Of a stretch of 64,000 nucleotides of DNA, positions 11,074 through 20,569 are shown one piece after another. Source of the DNA: Rotaria sordida. Taxonomy: Eukaryota > Rotifera > Eurotatoria > Philodinida > Philodinidae. A model generated the notes under the pieces. That model ran no database searches. It worked only from the letters and a program-made list of their open reading frames with translations, and was not told the origin of the DNA. The stretch lies in contig CAJNOL010000907.1 in assembly GCA_905250125.1 (NCBI GenBank), forward strand, positions 2,165-66,164. The letters are read 5' to 3'. The position numbers and the translations under genes are program-made. Position 1 is the stretch's first letter; each line of letters opens with the position of its first letter.

Positions 11074-12226
11074 CACTTGATTTTTTTATTAGACGTTTGG
11101 TGTCAAAATGGAGACTTATGATCGGTCTTATATATTACGACCAAATTGTTCTGCATTTCATTTATTTTAAATCAATATTGGACATAGAGCACTTGTCAGG
11201 TATGAAGTAAATATTCTGAAATTTTTCAGATGAAACCTTAAATTTAGTTAAATAAATACCATCGACATATATACTTGTTGACATAAATGAGATGAGAAAA
11301 TGCTTCTAACTAATCGAATGAACAATCAAATTATGTTACGGAAGACCTATTCAAATTTTTATCATAATATGATAATTATTTTTCGAATATTTGCGTCATT
11401 TACTTCGTATTTTTTTTCTTGAAAACACGATATTAAATGAAGAACGAACAGTTATCGTGGCAGTAATGGAGCAGATAGTAGAGATCCGAGAGAATTGTGA
11501 TCGTCATTCTGGCGAAACAAATGAATTACGCCGCTAAGCAGGTGCTATGTCCATGTCAAAGTTAATGAGTGAATGACAGCTGTTTATATTAGTGAAGAAA
11601 GAAATTCTTCATAAAGCTGAAAAGAATTTTTTCGGTAGAAACACTTTGACAACAATTTTTCGTTCTGATCGTCTCGCATTTTTTAAAGCTTATTGTGAGG
11701 TAGATAGTTTTGACAAACATAAACAATTCATCGAGAAAAGCGATGCATAGATAATAAAATATAGAACAAGATCGAAATGATGTTCCTGCATGAAGCGACC
11801 ACCAAAAGAGAGACTGGCTTTTATTTATACGATCGACAAACAAACTATATATCGGTCTGTAATATGTTTGAGTAATAATTAGATGAGAATAGCAAGTCAT
11901 CTTTTAAGATATAATACTTTATCATAAGAGTGTAAACATATGATAAGTTACATTTGTATTAATCTTAGATCTATAAGTCAACCTAATGAGTCTATACAAA
12001 ATGAAGTGTTGTTGAATCAAATTCGTGTGAAATGTGGATCATAGTACTGAAAGTAGGTGCTAGAAATAATATTATTATAAATGGAATCCGAGCGATGATT
12101 TATTTCATTCAATAATTTCAGGATATTCTCGTATTTATCGTACCGACTGTACTGTAGAGATGATGAGACACGATCGTAATTCTTAGTTGAGCTTTTAAAC
12201 ACTTTCTTGATTTGTTTTCTTTTTAT
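11074..12226. other. Intergenic between two minus-strand genes
   Basis: This should include the promoter of the D8C gene, which starts at 11073. The rest is AT-rich. A 103-residue minus-strand open frame (11589-11900) has no recognisable features and I do not call it. Confidence 0.4.
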
Positions 12227-12712
12227 TTAATTGAAAGAATTGAAAGTGTGAATTTGAAGAGCAGAGATCACTTCGTGTACAGCCTTATTCAAAGCAATAA
12301 GACGATTATCTTTCAATGGACAACTCAGATCAGGACTTTGCTGGCCATTGTAAGTGACATGAAGGGAAGTACCAAGTGAGACACTCTTGATGCAGAAAAT
12401 GGGAGCGAATTGATTGAGTGGTGAAGCCTGTTGAACAGCTTCAAATACACCATTAGTAAGAGCCATTGGAAGGCGGATGCTCATCATTCCCGTTGTACTA
12501 CTTGGTGTTGAGGGTGTGGTTAAAAAGACTGGACGAAATCGATGTGCTACAGTCCATTTGACTATTCCATGACGTTGTAATTCGATTGTATAACCAGCAG
12601 TATTTGTCGAACCCGAATTAACAATATGTACAATATCGTGTTCATTATCTGATAAAACAGTCGCAACGCATATTGCGGCAACCAGAATCAAAAGGAAAGA
12701 CGAACTAATCAT
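12227..12712 (-). CDS. Small secreted protein, unknown function
   Basis: From the ATG at 12712 the product has 161 residues. An N-terminal signal peptide (MISSSFLLILVAAICVATV) is followed by a compact domain with IVHIVNSGSTNTAGYTIEL, FCIKSVSLGTSLHV and SPDLSCPL. Two cysteines, in FCIKS and DLSCP, could form a disulphide. An in-frame upstream ATG at 12907 exists. It would put 65 residues before the signal peptide, including a second hydrophobic run, so I prefer the inner start. The motif pattern reminds me of small secreted proteins of bacteria or fungi more than of animal families. That is an impression from memory, and I cannot name a family. No intron is visible. Confidence 0.65.
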   Translation of the reverse strand: MISSSFLLILVAAICVATVLSDNEHDIVHIVNSGSTNTAGYTIELQRHGIVKWTVAHRFRPVFLTTPSTPSSTTGMMSIRLPMALTNGVFEAVQQASPLNQFAPIFCIKSVSLGTSLHVTYNGQQSPDLSCPLKDNRLIALNKAVHEVISALQIHTFNSFN

Positions 12713-13285
12713 GTTGACAATCGAGTATAAAATAAGAGCTAGGAAAAAAAATGAAAATATGAGATATTTTATACTTCTACATTGCGATATGAGAATATTT
12801 GGCATCTGTTGATGTGCATACAAAAAACACTTATCAGTGATATTCAAACTTTGTCCTTCAGACAACACGATCGTGCAAGAGAAAGAACGCATTTTGCCTC
12901 CAAACATTGAAATGGTTTGGAATAACTCTCCCTACAGAATAGAAGCCCACTGGGCTTTTAATTTGTTTTGAAAGTTATAAGTTTGGATATAGGCTTTTAT
13001 TGCGATCAACCTTTTTCATACTGAAGCTAAGATTTAATTGGCTTATAGGCACAAAAGGTCCTAAAAATTTGAAAATCGAAATTACCGAGTTGTCTGACAA
13101 TTTTCAGAATATCTATCATAGTTTCTTGGAAACTAAGAAGTGGTTACTAATTCTTTCTCAGTTGTACCATATAAAATCGACAAAGTAGCACGCTATTTAC
13201 ATGACGTTTTACATTCACATACTCATCTACCTCAGCGTTCCGTGAATCTAGCTATGGATGCGAAAAAAAACGTTTAACATCATAT
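12713..13285. other. Intergenic
   Basis: It holds a short palindrome AGCCCACTGGGCT near 12944-12956 and otherwise unassigned AT-rich DNA. Confidence 0.4.
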
Positions 13286-13510
13286 GTTGAGGGTGGGTGT
13301 GGGTGTTAGTGTGGGTGTGGGGTGTGGGTATGTGGGTTTGGGTGTGGGTGTGGGTATGTGGGTCTGGGTGTGGGTGTGGGTATGTGGGTTTGTGTGTGGG
13401 TGTGGGTATGTGGGTTTGGATGTGGGTTTGGATGTGGGTGTGGGTATGTGGGTTTGGATGTGGGTATGGATGTCAATGAAGATAAGGGTCACATTTTACA
13501 CCCACACCCG
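13286..13510. repeat. Telomere-like tract with degenerate TGTGGG, ending in CCCACA
   Basis: TGTGGG units, many degraded to TATGTGGGTTTGGG variants, run from 13286 to about 13471. After about 25 bases of spacer the strand switches to ACACCCACACCC (about 13497-13509). Open frames in all phases here (WVCGFGCG-type or HTHIPTPT-type) are repeat artefacts. Confidence 0.8.
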
Positions 13511-13899
13511 AGGGTACGATTTTTAAGAGTGTACTCGCGAAGATTTTCAACCCGCCCGATCTTATCCCATATCCTAAAAACGTGCCCGAATCCTATTCTA
13601 CCCACACGAGTAGGCTAGGGACGGGGTGCAGTCCTCTAATATGAAAATCATTATTCAATGATTTGAGCGCTTGTTAAGTATGACTTTTGAACTTTCTAAT
13701 AGATTAAAACTTTTATCGGCCGAGTTTTTACTATGGTTGAGGGAGAAGAGGAAGAAATCAGCTTGTCTAACTGATGAGTTTTGTTAATATTTGTTCTAAC
13801 TAAATGAACACATCAATCAATTGAGAGATATGATGGATTTCATAGAAGAAAAAACCTCCATGTTATGTGTATATTGTTTATTAGAAACGAAAAATGTGT

Positions 13900-15667
13900 T
13901 TATGTTTGATTATGATTTCTGAACAAAGACCATATATTGTCCCCATAAGCTTGTATAGCCATATTGATTAAATAATCAAGATAACGATTCATTAGTTTCA
14001 TTTCCTCGCTATTTTCATCGTCTTGACTCAAAAGAGTCAAACGTACAAGCCAAAATTGATCATCCCAATTCGTGACCGAATGAATTCGAAATTGTGTATT
14101 TACCATGAAAAGTATTTCGTCTTCATCAACAAAATGACTCATATTTATAATATTGGCAAATAGATGATTTTTATAGGATTTTGTTAACTTAGTCATATCA
14201 ATATCGATTTGAAATAGTACTGATTGAAGGAGTTGTTTTCGATCAATTTCATTCAGTTCAGCAAAATATAGAGCAACTTGACTTGATAATGATGCAGAAA
14301 ACAATGGTGTGATAGAAATATAATTTCCAATATGATGTTTTAACCTTCGTAACTCACGTAAACTGATCTTTTGACCCCTATAAACGGTCAAATTTGGTTC
14401 TTTGAAACTTCTCACATAATCTAGATATGATTTTGTTAATTCTTCATATAAATCAACAATAAAATAACGGAAATCAATAATCATATCAATATTTTCATGT
14501 CGAAGGGCTTCATTTAGTAAACGATAGAGAAGAGAGTCTTTAGTATACCAACGAATAGCTGAGTCGGAACGATAACTCTCTTCAAACTGATCAATTTTCG
14601 CCTGTTCAGCTGGATTATCGACACAATAATTGCGCCAGCGTTGAAATATGCAATCATTCGCCTTGTTTGTTTTTGGGGAAATCTTTGGTAGAATTTCTAA
14701 TAATCGTAATATGGCAATATCAAAATAATCAGACGAGTTTTGTACAATGGGATAGGAATTATCACATAAAGTTAATCGAATGAGCCATGTATTCTTGTCA
14801 GCGTGTTGGCATGAATCAATTCGAAATATATGGCCATTTGTAAAGAATATTTCCTGTTCGTTTGAAGTCTGCGATATAGAGGATACATTTGCAAGTGGCT
14901 TCGAAAAAAATAAAGTCGACTCAATAGAAATTTCAATTATAACATTTGGGCGATCTAAAATATATGCACCATCTCCTGCGTATACCTCAGCCGTTCGCCA
15001 ATCTAAGTTTGTTGACATTAACGAAATATTTGAAATGAATCCGCCAATGTTAAGCTGAAACTTCTGCAATTCATCGAAGCGCATTATCTGACCATAAAAA
15101 ACTCTACGAGATGATGCCATTTGTTCATCATATTGGAGACGTAGCTCACTCAGCTGATCGTAAATATCATTAAGAATATATGAGAAAGCCGTGATTGCAT
15201 CAATATTATTAGCTCGTAGATTCTGATGCAAGAAATGATATAGAAAACACTTGCTAGTGTACCAGTGAATAGCGTTATTCGGTGTGTACGCTCGCTCAAA
15301 TTCGGCAATCTTCTGTAATTCGGCAGTATTATTGTGAAATTCAGATCTAAAAAGTTGTAATAGTTTATGTACTGACTGTTTACGTGGGCATGGCATTTGA
15401 CGAAAGAGATCCACCATTATCTGACAACATTTCCACTGAATTAGTCGTGGATTTATACAACGCGTTGTGCTCTCATTCGTGTTCACTCTAGCGAAGTCTA
15501 CATCAGAGACTTCGTCAGATGCGTAAACCATATAGTCATCATGTATCTGTCGAAGTAATATATTAGTATCGTTGAAACAACCACGAATATTAGACTGATT
15601 ACTGTTACATTCTAATTTGTTTGAAGCGAGAATATAAACGAAGACATCGTGTATTATTTTTTCGAAG
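13900..15667 (-). CDS. Protein with two tandem ADP-ribosyltransferase (ART) domains
   Basis: The minus frame runs from the telomere-like array at about 15667 to a stop at 13900. The first ATG beyond the array, at 15531, would give 543 residues. Two homologous ART (R-S-E type) domains are visible, each preceded by a helical segment with (I)(H/R)WYT. The C-terminal domain has TVYRGQ (R, about 14385), SITPLFSAS (S) and DEDEILF (E-x-E, about 14120), so the triad looks complete. The N-terminal domain has RVFYGQ where VYRG is expected, with Y in place of the catalytic Arg, but keeps SLMSTN and NEQEIFF. It may have lost activity. ARTs transfer ADP-ribose from NAD to protein side chains. Bdelloids carry expanded ART families. 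There is no signal peptide in the readable part. The 5' end may be truncated by, or lie beyond, the repeat array and its gap. Confidence 0.85.
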
Positions 15668-16220
15668 GGTGTGGGTGTGGGTGTGGGTGTGGGTGTGGGT
15701 GGGGGGTGGGGGNNNNNNNNNNNNNNNNNNNNNNNNNNNNNNNNNNNNNNNNNNNNNNNNNNNNNNNNNNNNNNNNNNNNNNNNNNNNNNNNNNNNNNNN
15801 NNNNNNNNNNNNGGGTGTGGGTGTGGGGTGGGGGTGTGGGTGTGGGTGGGGGTGGGTGTTGGTGTGGGTGTGGGTGTAGGTGTGGGTGTGGGTGTAGGCG
15901 TGGGTGTGGGTGTGGGTTTAGGTGTGGGTGTGGGTGTGGGTTTAGGTGTGGGTGTGGGTGTGGGTTTAGGTGTGGGTGTGGGTGTGGGTTTAGGTGTGGG
16001 TGTGGGTGTGGGTTTAGGTGTGGGTGTGGGTGTGGGTGTGGGTGTGGGTGTAGGTGTGGGTCTGGGTGTGGGTGTAGGTGTAGTTGTGGGTGTGGGTGTG
16101 GGTGTGGGTGTAGGTGTGGGTGTGGGGTGTGACTTAAAAGAAAACAACACCCACATCCACACCCAACCCATCCCATCCCATACAATCTCAACCCAACCCA
16201 ACCCAACCCATAGCATACCC
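15668..16220. repeat. Long TGTGGG array with 100-base gap, ending in CCCACA
   Basis: TGTGGG repeats, with regular variants such as TTTAGG and GTAGGTG, fill 15668-16133 apart from the gap at 15713-15812. After about 15 bases the strand turns to CACCCACATCCACACCC and CAACCCAACCC up to about 16210. The array directly abuts the 5' side of the ART gene. The exactly 100-base gap indicates unknown true length. Confidence 0.9.
15713..15812. other. Assembly gap (100 N)
   Basis: One hundred N lie inside the telomere-like array. The round number suggests a placeholder for a collapsed repeat. Confidence 0.95.
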
Positions 16221-16805
16221 TTCTTGAAATCATTCTGCACTTGAGGTGCAGTCAAATTTGAATTTCCAGGAAAGCGGAATTTACCATTCCCTCATAAAAA
16301 TGGTTAGAACATGACAAATTATAGCTGTTTTCAAGATAAAATTATTTTCTCTAACCATCTAGATAGTTTTTTCAGTACATTGTCTATCGAAAAACCAATA
16401 TCTTCTTTATTTCTTTTGTTTTGTTTGCTTGTGTTTCACTTCAAATATTCTATCATATTGAAAAATCTTAAAATTAGTTTCTTTCGTTTATCAAGTACTA
16501 AGAATGCATGTTTTTCAAATATTATTAGCAATAAACGAACAAATAACAGCGAAACAATAAAAATTCACCGATTATGAATGTTTTTTTTCTAATTGTTTTT
16601 ATAATGGAGAATGCAAATTTCACATATTTTGAAGAATCCGGTTTTCTGATCTTTGCTCGTGACATACGATCGTTTAGAAAACATTCCTTTTAGCTGAAAT
16701 TTTTAGGATATTCTAATAGCCATGAGAACTATTCATGGACAAAGTTTCAGATCAAAACTCTGAAATTCGATTGATTCATATATACCTTGTTAGAGACCGA
16801 AATAT
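16221..16805. other. Intergenic, nothing recognised
   Basis: This is AT-rich DNA between the telomere-like array and the left end of the 8.9-kb transposon. Confidence 0.4.
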
Positions 16806-16860
16806 CCTAGGGGGAAACGGCGGATTTTTGGGATTCCGAATCCCTAAAAATCCAGTGAAA

Positions 16861-17036
16861 ATCCCGGGAGTACAAAGGGAATCCTGGGAGTACAATGAAA
16901 ATCCCGGGAGTACAATAGAAATCCCGGGAGTACAACGGAAATCCTGGGAGTACAATGGAAATCCTGGGAGTACAATGGAAATCCCGGGAGTACAATGGGG
17001 ATCCCGGGAGTACAATGGGAATCCCGGGAGTACGAT
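16861..17036 (+). repeat. 20-bp minisatellite, left subterminal array (~9 units)
   Basis: About nine tandem units of the 20-mer ATCCCGGGAGTACAATGGAA occur with few substitutions. Twenty is not a multiple of three and the unit lacks stops, so long false open frames appear on both strands. The same unit in the same strand orientation forms the right array at 25413-25717. Confidence 0.95.
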
Positions 17037-17535
17037 GATATTTACAAAAGCCTACTAGGAACATACATAGAAGGCAACAAAGATATAAATCTGTGTCACA
17101 TAAAACAAGGTATATTTTCATTTGGTTAGTGCTTTGAACTTAATTTCATAGAGAAAAATATGTTAATATGTGGAAAACATCTATCAGATAGATCCTAAAT
17201 CAAGATGTAGAAGTATTGTCGCAATGTCTAAAATAAATATTGAACAACAGATGGTTTTTCTTGTGCGGTTAGTACTTTACTTGAACTTTGATATATTTAA
17301 AAAAAGTAAAACGAAAATTCATATGAAAGAAGAGTTATAAGAGTTATATTCTTCAAGATGGCGAATATCAAACATCTTCGATGAATAGAAAGTGAGCACT
17401 GTATGATTTTATTTTTCGGGTATAATCTTACAGAAGAGCAGTTATCTCTCATCTCATTTCCAACGTTTTTAACCTAAACTCATTATTTTTATATATTGAT
17501 TGTAATTCTTTTCATCTTGAATTTGCTGTTCAGTA

Positions 17536-19837
17536 ATGCCTTTCGAAATACTCTCTGTTGACACATCCGTGTTACCAACCGATGTTCTTTCACTTTATGA
17601 TGATAGTTTTTATCGGCTGGTCGAAATAATAGCAGGGCCAGCCGAAGCAAAGTTGTTAGAAGCCCAAGGCATTCGAAGTGTGTATTCTTTTCTTAATACT
17701 GAAGATGTATTCCATGTTCTTTTTATTCAATGTTCTGCTCTAAACAACATTAAAAAGTCAATCTGTCTCAAAGGTGATGATAATACATTTACAGTTAAAC
17801 CAGGCTGTCGAAGTAACATCCGATATTTATATCAACTTCTCTCCCAAAAACACGAAGAACATTTGAAAAAAATTACACATAAATCTAAAGGAAATAAACA
17901 ATCACAATTACCCCAAAATAATGATACAACTACAAATCTTTCGCAAGATCCATCTGAAACTGCTCCAACATCTGCTACTCATCAACAGTATACAGGAACA
18001 TTAGGTTAGTTTTTAACTTAACTTGGATTTTTTTTCTATTGTTGAAGGATTATATTGTTGCTAAATATGCGTGATATAAAAGACAAAACTATACATTATT
18101 TGTTGTTTTTAATTTGAATGTATTTCTGAAAGATATTTAACACTGAAAGTAATATTGAGTCTTTGTTTGGTTATAATGGTAAAATATTAAAAAGTGCAGA
18201 TATTATCTAGGACTAGCTGCAAGTCTTGATTAGGAACAGTTTTGTAATGGACAGACTCGGAAATGTGAATTTCCGAACTCGTTTTGTCGAACATTGATTT
18301 ACTATGGAAGCCAGTTGAATTTCCCTTCTTTGTTTTTTTTTAAATTTTATTATAATGTTTCTTTCATTTTTTAACCTATAATATATAGAAAGAAAGTCCC
18401 GAACGCGCTGCATCTTTTGGTATATTTAGGTTGAACATCAGATACAGTTAAAACAATAAAAATCTTTAATAGAAAAAAAGTGACATTTTTTTTTTTATTG
18501 CAATGTACATTCACACCTATTACCCATCTTAAAGTAAAAAAAGGATGAGTATTTTTTGGATAATCTTTGATAGGTACATGATATCGTCCTGCTATTTTCA
18601 CCATTCGAAAGGAGAGATAAGTCTGCATCAAAGCTTATATTTGACATTTTTCTGGCAAACTTTTCCAGAGTCTTTAACCAAGGTTTTAAAATTCTACTGA
18701 TTTTTTATGTATGTTTTAAGAAAAAACACACCTTATCAACCTATTGAAGCGTTAGTTTTTTAAACCTTTGGTTAAAGACTCTAGAAAATTTTGCTAGAAA
18801 AATCTTGAGTATAGGCTTTAATGTAGATTCATCTCCTCTTTCAAATGGTGAAAACCGCAGAATGATATCTTGTACCTATCAAAGATTATCCAGAAAATAC
18901 TCATCCTTTTTTTACTTTAAAATGGGCAATAGATGTGAATGTATATTGGAATTTAAAAAAATGTCACTTTTTTTTCTACTAAAGGTTTTTATTATTTAAA
19001 CTATATATGATGTTCAACCTAACTATACCAAAAGATGCAGCGCGTTCTGGGCTTTCTTTCTATATATAATACGTTAAAAAATGAAAGAAATATAATAATA
19101 AAATTTTAAAAAAATAAAGGAAGAAAATTCAATTGGCCCTGATAGTATATGCTTTTAAAATATTCGTATACATTATGAATAAAACTTCTTGAAGAATCAA
19201 TAAGATTTCATGGTTATTTTTTATTGTTTTAAATTCACAGAGCAGTTTAGGATATCTGTAAGCAAATCTTAGAAATGTTAATTATTTGCTACAAATCGTA
19301 ATATACTTGCAATTTGAAAACATTTAAGAGCACTATAAAAACCATATAAACTTGGATCTGATTCACCATTTTCTAGTTCAATAATGAAATTTAAGGAATA
19401 GACAAAAGCTACAAAGATCAATTTTTATTGAGTATTTTAATTTAGGTATGATGAATAAACTGAATCATCACGATTTCATTATACGTACATTGAATGAGTG
19501 GTACGAGAAGCATTATCTAGAAGTGAACGTTTCAAATACGGCCTTAATCGAAAATGAAGATTTTAAAATTTTACTTATTATGAACGGTTCATCTGAAGAA
19601 GCTACCATCTTGTGTTCATGTGGTGCAAAGGTACATCTAACAAAGCTTCGTCAAAATTTTTCGTTAAGTAATTATTACAAGCATATAAAATCTAAGAACT
19701 GTACAATGATCAAGAAAAAGAAAATGATCAACTATAATATTAATGATAAATCAAATATTAACAACGATCACGATTTGTCTGATGATGAAACATCAGAAAG
19801 TACTACATCACCAAAACGAAAACGATTAAGAAAATAA
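17536..19837 (+). CDS. Transposon-borne zinc-finger protein (two exons)
   Basis: Exon 1 is 17536-18004 and exon 2 is 19446-19837. The join (TTA G|GT ATG) is in phase and gives 286 residues. The N-terminal part (residues about 8-110) is homologous to the N terminus of the neighbouring 842-residue protein. Compare VLPTDVLSLYDDSFYRLVE with VLPDDVLSFEGEKFFELVQ, and FTVKPGCR with IMLKPGLR. A low-complexity Ser/Thr/Gln linker follows. Exon 2 carries LCSCGAKVHL...YYKHIKSKNC, a C-x-C...H-x5-C arrangement like a BED or C2HC finger. It ends in an acidic patch and a basic tail SPKRKRLRK, a likely nuclear signal. I infer a DNA-binding accessory protein of the transposon. The 1.4-kb intron is long because a MITE has inserted in it. 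Confidence 0.65.
18302..19145. mobile_element. TA-flanked foldback MITE in the intron
   Basis: The inverted arms start CTATGGAAGCCAGTTGAAT and, from the other side, CTATCAGGGCCAATTGAAT, each bordered by TA (18300-18301 and 19146-19147). Arms of about 350-400 bp pair throughout, with a short centre near 18700. Both arms contain the motif GCGCTGCATCTTTTGGTATA, of which a close form also occurs in the foldback at 35743-36511. Confidence 0.75.
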
Positions 19838-20382
19838 ACTTTTAATTATAACTAGTTGTAAAAAATTTGTTCTTTTATTAGTTAGACTTTGTAAATTAAC
19901 TAGAAACTTTCTTATTCATGTGTGTCTTTATAAGTTTTTCGCATATTTTATGTGTACTAATAATACTTTTCTATTGTAATAAAATTAGGACAAATAAAAA
20001 AGTTCATACAATGAATAATAAATAAGACTTATAGGTGATATATAGAGAGATTATTTGTCATTCTATTTCAATAAACTATGTAAAGTTTGAGATTTTGATC
20101 AAGAATAACTTGTATGTTCCATGATTGTCCATCATCGGTTCGTACTACTTTTTTCCATGCATTCATTTAATTTTTTTCTACAGTCATTTGCTATATTTCA
20201 CGAATACAACGATCATCACGTGGTTAACGAACTACAAACGGTCGACTAATTACGAAAGAAAAAAAAGCTGAATCTAACGAATTCACATACGTTTCTAGGG
20301 AATTGGAATTAGTTTTGTTTTTTCTTTTTTTTACAATATAACAAGTTCAGCTTCTCTATTTTTCTCTTCTCTCGTTTTCGTT

Positions 20383-20393
<11 letters not shown>

Positions 20394-20447
<54 letters not shown>
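20394..20447. repeat. (TC)n(TA)n microsatellite
   Basis: A pure dinucleotide run changes from TC to TA about 120 bases upstream of the large transposase-like gene. Confidence 0.9.
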
Positions 20448-20449
<2 letters not shown>

Positions 20450-20569
20450 ATGTAATTTTTTTTGTTCATTATTTACTGTCAATCTCAATTCGCACAAGAT
20501 TATATTTCATTTTTTTAAACGAAAACAGGTTATTATAACATTTTTTTTTTTATACAACGATAAGATATA

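Noticed and set aside
11589-11900. 103-codon minus-strand frame
   Set aside because: It has no family resemblance, no splice context and the composition of non-coding AT-rich DNA.
13280-16255. Pro-Thr-rich or Gly-Val-rich open frames over TGTGGG tracts
   Set aside because: They are translations of telomere-like repeats. Only the ART part below 15667 is credible coding sequence.
16735-17058. Long open frames on both strands across the 20-bp repeat (also at 25312-25805)
   Set aside because: The 20-base unit has no stop in any phase, so all frames stay open. The products are pure repeat (IPGVQWKSREYNG-type) and are not genes.
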